NCBI GenBank assembly: GCA_030248065.1
Contig: JASAMV010008909.1
Location: 53,592-117,591, forward strand
Length of the DNA stretch: 64,000 bases
DNA from: Rhynchonema sp. JSB1_4
Taxonomy: Eukaryota; Nematoda; Chromadorea; Monhysterida; Xyalidae
Direction of reading: 5' to 3'
Positions 12,801-24,600 of the stretch are shown here, piece by piece (the first letter of the stretch is position 1; every line of letters begins with the position of its first letter). Both the position numbers and the translations under genes were made by a program. The notes under the pieces were generated by a model. The model made no database searches and was not told the DNA's origin. It saw only the letters and a program-made list of their open reading frames with translations.

Positions 12801-15800
12801 TTTTCAGGCTACGCCCGCCAGTACGATGGTCCAACAGCGCCGTGTGTGTACGCACAACAATGTGACAATTCCCAGGATCGATGTCCACAACCGTACAAAT
12901 CGTACAGTCAGTGTGGCAGTGCTTGTCCGCCAGGTGTGGGAATGTGTGTGATTGGCACTCAGAATGTTTTCTACTTAAGATCAAGACGGGTCTTCCAACG
13001 AGCTCAATTCAATTTTGCTTCATTCGTTAAACACCGCGATCCACTAATCAGTATCCAAGCAGAAAAGCGCACAAAATGGTATAAGGCGTGAAATATATCA
13101 AAAGGCAAACAAATTGTCTTTTGCGCACTGGGTATGTCTTTTGGACGTGCTTTGCGCAAAAGATGATAGCTCAATAACGATACGATTTAGCCTTGTGGGC
13201 ACGCATTGCGTTAGATCTGTGGATGCAGTTTCGGCCCATAATGCCAGACTGCAATGGCGCACTGGGCCTTGTCAATGACAAAAGCGCCAGCGGTCACCGC
13301 CATACACCGAAAATGCTCCATCTCAACTTTGTAGGTCGAGTGAAACATAAGTAACAAACCCGTCCCAAGTCAGGAGTGAATCTTTCAGACAAAGTCTAAA
13401 TCTTCTCACATGCATAGCCCTGCTGAGTTTAAGCCCAGCAAATAAACGCCTGGCTTGATCCATCGATTATGGGCCCCATAATGACATTAAAAAGTGGAAG
13501 TGTAGCCCTCTCATTCCCACACTCGTTGAGTCTAAGCAGAAGTCTGCGTTTCTGCCCAAACCTAACCACACCTACCCGCAAAGGTTGTGACAACCTGACG
13601 CCCTCCTACTGCACTGCCAATTGTGTGTCGGGCTGTTTCTGCGACCCACCATACGTGCTCGAATACTCGCACGACCGGAACTCACGTTGTGTGCTGAGGA
13701 ATGAATGCCAACACTCGTCCTTCTACACCACACCACAACCGGACACATTCTGTAGTGGTGAGTGTCTCTGTCGCTGGGTTGGGTTTCTGGTGGATGTTCA
13801 TTTTGGGACAACTTTTTTTGAAAAAAAAACTGAAAAAAATATGATGCACTTTTCTGAAACATTACCCAGATCCGAACAAGGAGTGGCTCGAGTGTGGCAC
13901 GGCGTGTCCCGCGGCGTGCGATCGCTCGCCAGGTTGGTGTACATTTTCGTGTGTTACAATCTGAATATTAGTGCCACGTGTGTAAGCACCCAGTTCGGAG
14001 GGTTCTTCGATATATCAGACGAAGTCTGATTATAGATTTTAATCGGGTTTAAAATTGCATGACGTACCGGGTACACTCCAGATAAAACTTTTGACAGCTA
14101 GCCGCTTGACTCCACTGCTGCGCGATTGGCGGATCAAGCAAACGTTCTTGGAAAAGAAACCTCTCAAAAACAGAGTGTCAGAGAACACCTTAAAAATACA
14201 CGGCGTCACAAATCCTGTTTCAAACCTGGGCAGGTGGTTCATGTACCTTCCAATGTGTGCGTGGCTGTTTCTGCCGTCCACCCAACGTGCTGCAATACGG
14301 CGGTGACAGGAATGGGGCGTGTGTGCTCCAGTCTTCATGTCCCAATGCCGGAGGGCAACAATGCTCGAACGTGGATTCGAATAAGGTACCGGAGAATGCC
14401 AAATAAGTCCCCTTCGTCTGTGAAACACGACAAAATAAAGGCAAAGAAATTAGCTCCAGGCCATTGATTTTTTTAACCAAATTGAGTTGCCTTTTAGCTG
14501 CAAAATTTTTTGAAAACCTACCAAATTTTTGTGTTTTGGCCAAAAAAGCGGCAAAAAAGCTACTAAATTTTTAATTTTACTAGCTACTTGCCAGTAGCCC
14601 ATTTTGAAAAAATAAGCTCTGCTCCAGATTATTGATGATTGCATCTGTCATCATAGACATTGATTATTGAAGTCACGTCACCGCGGCAGATGCGATCCAA
14701 TATCACCAAAGTTCGATATCCCTCAAAGTATGCCATATTGGTGACTTTGCAGGTCTACAAACCGTGTGGTTCATCGTGCCCAAGTGGCTGCAATCGTCAA
14801 AACCCGATTTGTTCGGCCAACTGCAACGCTGGCTGTCATTGCAGGGACGGGTACATCTTGCAGGATGCATATAATCCCAATTCAAAGTTGGTGGCTCGCA
14901 CGGGTGCCGGAACTATCCTGGTGGTTTTGTTCGATGATCTGAAGGCTCTGATGCTGCTGGTCCCAGTTCCAAAGAGCAGCTGCGCGGTCACCAAGCGGCG
15001 TGTCGGTTTATTGTCTCTGGGTTTACGTTACGAATTTTGATTGCAGAGGATCAAAAAGAAACACGCTGCACAAAACAGAAATACAGGCTCACACGTGCTC
15101 CGGGTCCGGATGCTATTGGCGGGTCTTATCAACACGCATCATTAATTTTGCAAAGAAAAATTGGCAGAATCCGGACAGAGATTTTGTGCACGCAAATATT
15201 TCCGGATTCCGGATTCAATTAGAGTCCGCTTTCCAATTCGAGTTCCAATCTATTACAGATGTATCCTGCCAAGTCAATGCGACACCAATCAATGCAGCGA
15301 CACCACCAAGGAGTACCAGTCCTGTGGCAGCGCGTGTCCCCTTGGATGTGACAACCTGAATTCAGTGACGTTCTGTGCACCCTGCAATTCCGGCTGTTTC
15401 TGCAGAAGTGGATTTGTGTTCCAAAATGCAAGTGACTGGCGCAATTCGCCTTGCGTCCGCAGGGAACAGTGCAATGCGATATTGGGTGAGACGGAATTTA
15501 AATCAAAAATATGCCCGTTTTGTTGGCAATGGACATGATCGCGACCCTTCGTTTTCTGTCGTTGTGAAGAACATTCGTGATCAACGACATACATAGAATA
15601 AGTTGATAAGTTGCCAGATTAGGCGCTGATGTGCTTGCAAAGAGGCAGTGCTGGCCTTTTCGGGCCCCCTCTAGAGGACTGCGCCTTCTGGTGCCTGTTG
15701 TGATACAATACGGGGACACTGAAGCTATGCTCACCTACACCTACTCAGCTGGTTTCACTTAATAGTGCCTCTTTATAGTGTGACTTCACCCGTTGCCCCA

Positions 15801-18406
15801 TATCGTGCGTCCTTGCTTCTCCACCATTTTTGCGCACACTCCATTGTGTGTCCCTCACTATCTTACCCCCTTGTGCCTTTACTTCTCCCCCTCATCCCCA
15901 GGCAACCCCCAATGCCCCTCGAGCACCATTGACATCGCCGGCAACTATTGTTCGTACGACAGCGAATGTCCGTCACAACAACGTTGCTGTCCGTTTCCCG
16001 GCTCGGTGACGATAATAAGCCCCGGCAGCAAACGATGTCTGTGTCCGGACCCAAACGCTCGGTATTTGACGTGTGGCAGTAGTTGTCCCGCGTATTGTGG
16101 CTCGCCCGTTGGGCAGGTTTGCACCACCCAATGTGCCAGGGGCTGTTTCTGTGACGCCGGCCATATTCGACAGTACAACAGTCCCTATGCTCCTTGTGTT
16201 CGGCCGCAGCAATGCCCGGGCGTGATCACTGGCACAGGGTACGGAGGAGCGAGCGGATTCGCAGCAGGTATAGTCGGACAACACTCAATGCAGATTTGTA
16301 TGCCCGCTGTGTTGCCTGATCCGTGAAGCACACTCGTAAGTCGTAAGTATGTATGTATATGTGCTTGAGCGGCGAACGTCTCTGCTGCGCTTGTGCGCTG
16401 GCCTGGCCGTGTTTGTGATGTGGCACACGAGGCGCGCTTTTCGGATCAGGCAACTATGCGGGCACAAATTCCGCATTAGTCGTTGTCGGACTATACGGTA
16501 TTGAGACGGTTACTGTAGGTTACGATACTTGACTGACGTATACCACAACCGATGCCTTACTTGTCCGTACTAGTTTCACCTTGCATGCATCAACCACACC
16601 ACCCATGTTACAGTTCCCACAGAGAAACTTACGTACATATGTATTTGTCATCAAAAATATAAAACCATCCGTATGTTCCAGTAGACGTTTCCGAATTCAA
16701 GCCTCCACCATACCTGAAAAGCGAGCTTCACATTCGTATCCAAAGTTGCCCCAGTTACTGTGCATATACAGTATGTAATGTCTACAATAAACTTGCGCAC
16801 TGCGCTTATGCGCTCGACACTAGTATTCCAAACTTGGCGAGCTCAAATTTCTACAGGCGTAACCACGCTGACAGTCTACATGCAAGGAGTGACCAATAAC
16901 ATTCAGGGTTCACTGATACTGACGCCGATTAATGTTGATCAGGTACGGTACAGTCGATCTTCAAAGTTGTGAATCAGTAATCGGGTTGAATAGGTGTGTT
17001 TGACTGCATGTCAACGGGTGATTGTCGATGGACCGTTATGATGTTCACTGTATGTATACAAAGATTCACTATATGGAGTCTCATCCTAATGGCAAGGGTA
17101 CGGGCCAGATATATGTAGTGAACAGCAAAGTCATGCGACTTACGTAATGCTTGGTTGGATATTTTTGTCCGAATGTATAGCGAATGTTGAGGATCGGAGC
17201 AGAACCGTCTTGCTCTTTCTTATAGCTGAGCATAATTCAATCAAACTCCGATTTGGATCAAAAATTGACTCCATGCCGTGACAAATGAATCTGACGAGAC
17301 CCTAGTTTCGAGTGTTTAGGCTCCGATTCGTCAAATATGTCTACCCAACCCCACATCTATCCCCGGATCATGTCAGGTTCGTGTGAGTGGCACTCTCCAC
17401 GGTGTGCCAGTTGGTGAGCACGGCATTCACATACACGAATACGGAGACATCAGCAACCAGTGCCGGAATGTGGGTCAACACTTCAACCCGGATAACAGAC
17501 CGCATGGAGGGCCGACCAGCACCATCAGGTGAGAAACGGTACCTAACTTTCCACCTCCATGAATGGGGCACCACAGACGTTTTGTGGAAACGACTCTGAT
17601 TGGGCCTCGTGTAAAACATCCATAATAGAGCAAATTGGATGAGTAAGAATGCACATAACGAGCTACAAACTGCGTAGATCACGAGAATTGTGGCTGCATC
17701 GCTGTGATTACTTTCCGACTAAAAGTGTGTGTCATCCGAAAGACTTTGATGCAAGCGTCAATTTCTTTTCGCAGGCATGTTGGTGATCTGGGCAACATTC
17801 AAGCTCCATTTGGCTCAACCACGGTCGACATCATTGCGACACAAGTGTCCTTGGCACCAGGTTACCGGGACACCCAGAGATTTGTGTTCCAATATGTTTA
17901 GCGATTGATTAGTATTGACGGAAAACACCCTCACTTGTACTGGAGTTGGCACCACAAGATTTTCTATTTTGTCCTTGCCCCAGTTTTGAATGTCGTGATC
18001 ATTCCCCTCAATGTGGATTTGACTCGTTATAATTAGCCAAACGGTTGTTATACATACTGTAGTTATGGTTTACACAAGGTTTAGGTTGGCGTTTGCCAAG
18101 CATTGCTTGGCTTTACTGTCAATCTGTGTGTGTCTATGCGTGAAAGCAAGCCTAAACCTAGGTCTGCAAAACAAAGCTCCAAGCCTCAGCACAACACAAT
18201 ACCATGAAACATTTTCTTGCCCAGGCTCCCGCTACTCGGTGCTGGGTCGTACACTGGTGATTCACGAGTCACGTGACGATTTGGGCCAATCAGCGTTGGG
18301 CTCATCGGGTCTAGATGGGAATGCGGGCAAGCCGATTGCGTGTGGCGTGATTGGGTACGCACCTGGGTCGGGCACGACACCCGGTTACAAGCACAAAGAC
18401 AAATAG
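8515..18406 (+). CDS. Secreted mosaic protein: EB/WAP, thyroglobulin-1, WAP, six TIL domains and a C-terminal Cu/Zn superoxide dismutase
   Basis: Nineteen exons: 8515-8581, 9078-9218, 9747-9878, 10162-10279, 10506-10644, 10983-11103, 11548-11700, 12223-12384, 12808-12933, 13584-13757, 13870-13932, 14234-14385, 14753-14886, 15259-15485, 15902-16267, 16857-16942, 17377-17528, 17775-17860, 18225-18406. Every intron is GT-AG, all phases agree, and the joined length of 2781 nt ends in TAG, giving 926 residues. The start is the ATG opening a signal peptide (MFYSLWNLWPLMAILLAAVNA). Cys-rich modules follow, then a SOD domain starting at about residue 758. Known roles of the parts: WAP and TIL modules usually inhibit proteases, thyroglobulin-1 modules often inhibit cysteine proteases, and Cu/Zn SOD dismutates superoxide. 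The combination suggests an extracellular defence or matrix protein; that role is inference. Exon calls are firm, but an extra small exon cannot be excluded. Confidence 0.92.
10162..11700 (+). other. Mosaic gene exons 4-7: thyroglobulin type-1 domain followed by two WAP modules
   Basis: Exon 4 and the start of exon 5 form a thyroglobulin type-1 domain: LPDCELDGRYWRPKQC, then CWC across the 10279/10506 junction, then IGGTRP and a last Cys. The end of exon 5 plus exon 6 gives a full eight-cysteine WAP module (CTCDDDCPGQQKCC). Exon 7 is another WAP-like module (CSHDQECEGTQKCC) with only six cysteines. WAP and thyroglobulin-1 modules are commonly protease inhibitors. No inhibitory loop can be assigned with confidence. 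Confidence 0.85.
12223..16267 (+). other. Mosaic gene exons 8-15: six TIL domains with one interposed WAP module
   Basis: TIL (trypsin-inhibitor-like Cys-rich) domains show the repeated pattern YxxCGSACPxGC, then xCxxGCFCxxGY, then NSxCVxxxxC. Six can be traced: exons 8-9, 9-10, 10-12, 12-14, exon 14, and the second half of exon 15. A six-cysteine WAP-like module (YDSECPSQQRCC) lies between the fifth and sixth. Introns often split a TIL just before the second half, in the same phase, indicating serial duplication. TIL domains typically inhibit serine proteases such as trypsin, chymotrypsin or elastase; the target here is unknown. Confidence 0.88.
13127..13320. repeat. Dispersed repeat pair in intron 9 of the mosaic gene
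   Basis: The part at 13127-13191 (CTTTGCGCAAAAGATGATAG) recurs in variant form at 46150-46222 beside the tRNA-like sequence. The part at 13192-13320 (cttgtgggcacgcattgcg, gatctgtggatgcagtttcgg) matches one arm of the foldback at 42240-42442. Both look like remnants of small DNA elements. Confidence 0.6.
16271..16493. mobile_element. TA-flanked foldback MITE inserted at a splice donor
   Basis: Terminal inverted repeats start TAGTCGGACAAC at the left and end GTTGTCGGACTA at the right, each bordered by TA (16269-16270 and 16494-16495). The arms continue as TGCCCGC...GTTGCCTGATCCG and its inverse. The element begins at intron position +4 of the mosaic gene, so the used donor is gtatag; removing the element and one TA would leave gtacgg. 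A second member is at 21870-22055. Confidence 0.75.
16857..18406 (+). other. Cu/Zn superoxide dismutase domain (exons 16-19 of the mosaic gene)
   Basis: The strand order and motifs are those of Cu/Zn SOD: GIHIHEYGD (Cu-binding His46/His48 in human SOD1 numbering), GQHFNP (bridging His63), RPHGGP (His71), RHVGDLGN (His80, Asp83), LVIHESRDDLG (His120, Asp124) and IACGVIGYA (Cys146, paired with the Cys in NQC at position 57). All metal ligands and the disulfide are present. The electrostatic loop aligns without gaps but has GNAGKPIACG where active enzymes have GNAGxRxACG, so Arg143 is Pro; Glu132, Glu133 and Lys136 are also replaced. The fold and metal sites look intact, but catalytic efficiency is doubtful. 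A 17-residue basic/Gly-rich tail follows. Confidence 0.95.
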
Positions 18407-18679
18407 CGGCATCCCAAATGGGATACAGTGTTCCCAAATGTGTCACACACAGACCATACCTGAGATTGACAGCTTTACGAAAACATCCAAAAGATTCACC
18501 GTGTTCATTTTGTGTCAATTCTTGCCAATTCTTCAATTTGTTGTGTTTCGTGTCCCCCAAAGTCTCGGTGGTTTATTGCATTTTGCAATCTTTTGATTCA
18601 CTTGACGGCATTTTATTGGCTTTTTATTGTAAATTATCACAATTTCATGTATTTGGCTTTGATTGCGTTGTGGCTGGCA

Positions 18680-18685
18680 AATAAA
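18680..18685 (+). terminator. Polyadenylation signal AATAAA of the mosaic gene
   Basis: Canonical hexamer about 275 bp after the SOD stop codon, followed by TG/TTT-rich DNA (ttgatcattgtttgtccg). It is the first perfect AATAAA downstream of the stop. It could be a chance match. Confidence 0.4.
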
Positions 18686-18699
18686 GTTGATCATTGTTT

Positions 18700-21610
18700 G
18701 TCCGTGAAGGATTGCAAGGCTTTTGTTGTTTTACACATCTCACAAGATTGAAGAATTCACGTGATGCAAGCTGATATAAATCTCCACGCCTGATGAAAAG
18801 GGGCCTGATCAAAAAAATACATACCAAAATATTTCAAGGATTTTTTTGACGTGTCAATTTACGACCTTTCGCATTGTGACTGAGTGCACAAAAAACTCAC
18901 AGCAGTACTTTTAAAAGCGAAGGTCATTGCCGGAGGTTAAAGAAACGAGAATAATATCATCCCTTGCTCTTTCTAACTTTCGCAAAATATGAACAAGAAC
19001 ACTGTTGCCGGCAAAACCAGGCATTAACGCAAGCCCAATTGCACAGATGGTATTCATAATCGCGCAAGATTTTTGCCCGCAGCGCAGATATACACAACGC
19101 AATCATATGCTTTGATTGCATACAGTTACGCCCTAAGTGCAATATCATTAAATTCTCACAGTATGTAGCATCCCGTTAATTTATGGCGCTGTTCCGCGGC
19201 CTATACGTTCATTTTGCACGTTTCACTTGATATTTACGAGATTACTAAAATCCTCCAGATTTCTGAAAAAAGATTTCTGAATCCACAAAGATGGTTCTTC
19301 TCTGACACTGGTAACCTGTACCTGTTGGATACCTGTACCCTGTGACCTGTGCATAGTATACGTACCTGTTTATGCCTTTTTTGCGAAGAAAACTAGCATT
19401 TTGGTCGAGTCTTGGAAAACTTTGTTCCCTGTTCGGGAACGTTTTCGAATATGGAGGGATGTATTCGAGGGGCTGTATGTGGAAAACTCCGGTGCCTAAA
19501 TTCGCACAGGCACACGTTCAGAGCAGTGTATGTATGCACTTAGATCGCCAAAAGAGCCGCTTTTCTACTTTTCTCCTTGTAAAGTCAAAATCCGACTTAG
19601 TGGTCTTTCCTTTTTGCTTTCACATTTTGTTATCAAATCCGATAAGGGTTAAACAATCAATGCGTACATTTCTTCGTAACCGATTCCCAAGACAGTCAGT
19701 CATCTTACCTTCGGTCTCAAGTGAAACTAATCAGGCTGCTCGCAACAATATGCTGTGAAGCACCAGTGCACGAATAAACGACGATGGATTTTCTTTTTCC
19801 GAAGGTCAGAGGGCTTATTGTCGACATTTTTATAAGTAGAGCGCGCGTGCGTGTGTCATTTTGAACTTTAACACGCGCGCGTATTTTTGTATTTTCACGC
19901 GCCAAGCGCGCATATGCAGGTGGTGACAGCCACTAGTGTCAGAGGCGCAAAGTGTGGTTTTACAATCTTGTGAACATTTTGTAAATCAAAAAGCAGTAAC
20001 ACACCCACTGCGCGGTAGTCGCGGCGTAATAATAAAATCAACACCTCTGCCCACAGTTAACATGGTGGGTTTGTTGTTAGAAAATGCTTCCAAGACATCA
20101 TTTGCAGGCACATTGCAAGAAATGTGCCAAACTTTTTTTGTAAAGCTGTTGGTGCGGGACCGCCACGCAACAAAGACATAGGCGCATATAACGAGCCTAA
20201 ATAGAAGCCTATGGGACTTCTTTCCTTCAGGTATCGTTGACGAATGTTGTTGTCTTTCTTCGAAACGTGTTCCTGTTGTTCAGTTCATTGGAGTTGTGTC
20301 CTATACGTATATTGGTCGCACAATGACTAAATCAGAATTCATCAACCCTGATCTTCAGGTTCAACCTTAACCACTATGCTACTTGTATTTTTGACAAAAC
20401 ATTTTCAGCTAAAAATAATCTAGCAGATCAACCACGTTGCCGCAGGACTGAAACATTCTCTTTACTACATGCTTTGTGTGCGATCACGCAACGCAACGTC
20501 ATTGCCCCGTCGCTTTCCCTCTTCACGATTCAGGAAAAAAAATTGACCAATTCTTATATAGTCATTGTGCGACCAATACCTATCCGATTTCCATACCTAA
20601 TTATTATGTGCATATACTGCACTTGGAACAAAGTTCTCATGCTATAATAGTCGCAGGTACTACAGTAGTCCCACTGCGTGTAGGCATAGGTCGACAGCTA
20701 CAGTAACCTGGTTGACCAAGTGACTCTGGTGTGCTAGTAGTGTTTTCATTGGCAAACTGAATTCAGTGTCAGCTTGAAATATTCCTCCTTCATTGATTCA
20801 CATGGTCTGGGGTAGGCTTGTGACCAAATCAACCATAGAATCCATTTTCATCGTGACCTTACAGGCTCCGTTTTTGTTGTTTTCTAGGGCATTACAATTA
20901 CATGTGCATGATGCGCATTTCAAATGTAACATAAATTCAATTACAGAACGAAATCGGCGTTCATCCTAACCAGCTGCAACAAAAACATGCACATGCGGTG
21001 TATTTGCATATGTGAATTAGAATAAATTCGCACCATGTAAATCGACAAATCAACTGCGTGTGTGTAAACTTGAAAAGACAGACAGAGAGAGAGCGGCATC
21101 AAGAAAATTCGAATTTCTAATTTACGACTTCGGCCTGCGGCTGCGCGGGGGGCAAAAGCGACATACAACCGTTTCAAGACCCACATCGCTATGCCCATTA
21201 ACGCCACGTGATTTACAATGTTATGATTATTCTGTCATTTCACTCTTCGCTCGCCGTGGGACACCATTGAAAATTTACGATTCACGTCGGAAAAAGTATC
21301 AACAGCAACAAGAAGCACATTTTTATTGACCCCAGGCAGTGGCGAATCAAACATCCGCCAACTATATTATACGGGTTGACCTTTTTTGTACCGACACGGA
21401 TCAAAAACAAACCCCGCTAACCGTAACGACTGGTGGTATTTTTTTTTACAAAATCGTAATCAAAGGGCACCTGCCGCCGGGCTCGCTAAATGTTTTATGT
21501 TGTCGCAACGACAGTTTGAGGTGTCTTACTGTAACTGGACAGACGTGTGTTACTGTAACTGCGCCAGTTGAAATTTCGTGTGTAAATTTGAACGAAACGC
21601 GAAGATAATT
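18700..21610. other. Intergenic stretch, no gene recognised
   Basis: No splice-consistent exon or domain was found on either strand. A 128-codon plus frame at 19372-19758 lacks family likeness. GC-rich alternating DNA (gcgcgcgtgcgtgtg with acacgcgcgcg) at 19840-19885 can form a hairpin. A MITE-like element lies at 20309-20580. The promoter of the ZP gene should be at the right end. Confidence 0.6.
20309..20580. mobile_element. MITE with ATTGGTCGCACAATGAC ends, simple copy
   Basis: The left end ATTGGTCGCACAATGACTA is mirrored at the right by TAGTCATTGTGCGACCAAT. The next inner segment also pairs (gaattc against gaccaattctt). The same ends bracket the larger nested element at 27417-28301. Confidence 0.75.
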
Positions 21611-24600
21611 ATGATCGTGGTTCGAAGCAGCAATAATACGATGTTGCTGTTCTTTGTCATGCTGATTGGGTTTGCGGTAAGTGTGTGTTTCGTGTGTTTT
21701 ACCACATTGTCATTTATTTGTGTGGGGTGTTTCTGAGCAATATTTACGTGCGCTCTCTAAATACTGTAGCCTGATTTCTGCCCTTTTTTACCAGTGACTG
21801 GCCCTCGTAATAGTAACAAAGACCAGTGATTCCTAAAAATACGTACGTGTACACAGTATATACATATTCGTGCAACAACTAATGCAGAATTTGTGCCCGC
21901 AGCGTTGCCTGATCCGTAAGCGCATCTTGTGGCACGGTACAAACACGGCCACGCCAGGTCAGCACACAAGCACGGCAGATGCGCTACCCCAGCACGTGCG
22001 AGTGTTCTTTCCGGATCAGTCAATCCAGCGAGCATAAATTCTGCACTGGGTGTTCGCTGACGATACAAACAGTATTCGAACACGTTTTTCTCGACACTTT
22101 TTAAAAAGACCGCTTCTTGACGTTTTGAGAAAAAAATAACCAATAATGAGATCAGGTACATAATTTTATTACCATGTTCTTCAGGGCCAAGTAACTGCGC
22201 TCGGCGTTGACAACAAAATCACTGGTCAGTTTCGTTCTTTTTTCCTTGTAATATTTTTTTCGTTTTGATTATCTCCAGCCATAAAATGAGTTGCACATGG
22301 GGAATATTTTTGCTTGCCCGTTTTCACAGGCAGTGGACGCATCAGTGCATGGTCAACAGAGTACCAACGTGCCAAACAACAGTACCCTCCGTGCATTCAT
22401 GTCACCATAACTTTTCGTTGTGTATTGTCAGCTCCATAAATGAATGTTGTCAATCACATACAACACAACAGTGTTGATGTCATTTACGATTTGTCAACCA
22501 CATTATTATCAAACGCTACCCTTGTTGTCCAGGCCCGGTGAACGTGACGTGTCGCGACAACAAGGTCGGCGTCAATTTCCGCACCCTTCACCCGTTCCAA
22601 GGTCGCGTGCACGTAATTCCGGTCGACCCGGATACTCTGGATCCGGACCTGGATGCCCCGAGGCCCCCGCAGCCGGGGGACTGTTCGCACGACGCTACCG
22701 TCGACCACAATGGACTGATTGCGCAGACAACGGACGTGCAGTTGTTGTTCAGTAGGGATTGTGTTACGGTAGGTTACTGTATTATGTGCCTTTCGTGTGC
22801 TAGTTGTGCAGCTTTGGCATAACAACGGGGTGCGCATGTACGTATACAGTATATACAATGTACATATACATTCCAAAATTCTTTGCGAATAACAAGTTGC
22901 TTTACTTATTCGATTGGTGCTCGAACCCAAGTATGCCATCTAATCGGGACATTGCTCTTCCGATTTTGGTTTGGGGGCTGGATCGAATCTGCCTGCATCA
23001 TGCGACTTTTGCACAATGGAATTCCGAAATTTTCACTATTTGCCACCACACCCGTAAATGCCGCTGTTTTCATTGGCACACAAAATAGACAGATTTTACG
23101 TTGGTCCAAAATTGAGCAGCATCATCTATTTTTTAAATATTCCCCATCTTAAAATAAGCCACTTGCACCGTGCCGACCAAGTCAGATCCGATCCCATCAC
23201 CAAGTTTCATGGCGCTCCCAATGGCCCTATTTCATAACTCCCTAGTTCCCGACGACACACCTTCAACACATTCATATTCTCTATTGTGCGACGGTTCATT
23301 CCCGGGGCACAGTTTCAGGCCCGGCCATTTAGGCCCGGCCGATCCAAACCCGGCTGGAGCCTAGGTCTAAGCCTACAAGTGGGTCAAATATGCTGGGCCT
23401 GAATCGTCCTGAAAAATGCCTGAAAGTGCCTACAAATGCCTGAAAAACAGGGCCTGGAAAGGTCGGACCTGAACTTCCGGGCTCGAAAGGTCGCGGAATA
23501 ACATTCTCACATTCACACATTCCAGCAATCCAACCCCTCATCCGACCGTCACGCGGCCAAATTAATCATCAGTTTCCACCCAATTTTCGTCACCGTGTCC
23601 GACCTGGCCATCCATGTGGAATGCAACGTTGCTGATGAAGGCGGGCAGATGAAATCGGACCTGATGGCCGAAATGCATGTCGCGTTAGTTCGTCCACTTT
23701 AGTGATGCGTCGTTGAGATGGGCGGGGTCCCAACAGGGGATATTTTCGTCTTTCGAACACTTGGGTGTGTGTCAGGCGGTTGTTGGAAAACATACCGTCG
23801 GTGACCAGCTGTATGCTCGCAATATGCCGCCAATGGGTGATATTTTCGAAACGGTGTAATGGTCAGTTGGGTGTGAAGGTCGGTGGAAAGCTCGGTCGAC
23901 AGCTCAGTGTGATAGACCTCGGTGTAAATTTGAAACATTCCACGTTAATAACAGGCAATGTTTCACGTTTACACCGAGCTACGCCGACCGAGCTTTCGAC
24001 CGAACTTTACACCGACATTTACGCCCAACTGACCTTTACACCGTTTCGAAATTTCCACCCAATGTCGGTTTCCTGACGCCCACAGACGCAAGTACGGACC
24101 ACAAAACTATGACCGACCGGAAATAAACTGCACTTTCACACAAATATACCCAGTTTGGAGTGTGGCCTACACTCATGTAATCAACTCAGCCCCCAGTGCG
24201 CAAATTAATCGTACACACGCGTGCGCACTGGTGCAGCTACCCCTTTTCTGGAAATGTACTGTAGGTACGTTTCTCGCGCCCAAGGCTGCCTGACTTGACG
24301 ACCATAGAGTTTGAAAGTTGACGATTTGCGGTGACAACTACACATTTGGTTGTTGTTTTCTAGTCAATTACACCCTGATCGAATCAGAGGTTCTGGTGCT
24401 TGTGGCACGCATAACGCGTTGATCACTGGCGGGTTTCGGCGCCTGCCATCTGACCGTTGGTTTGCGCCCGGAGCCATCGTCAGAGACGAAGCGCACGGAT
24501 CTGCAGACCCCTAAACATCAAAATATCCCAAAAACGACTTATTGGTCGAGTGAAAAATAAAGGTGCTGCCAGTAACCAAGGGTTAGACGGCAGGAGCCGA

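Noticed and set aside
16233..16245. Alternative donor ggcacagg|gtacgg inside exon 15 of the mosaic gene
   Set aside because: It would leave the wrong phase for the SOD exon at 16857; the donor at 16268 keeps the frame.
19372..19758. 128-codon plus-strand open frame
   Set aside because: No motif, no signal peptide or splice context, and AT-rich codon use unlike the confirmed exons.
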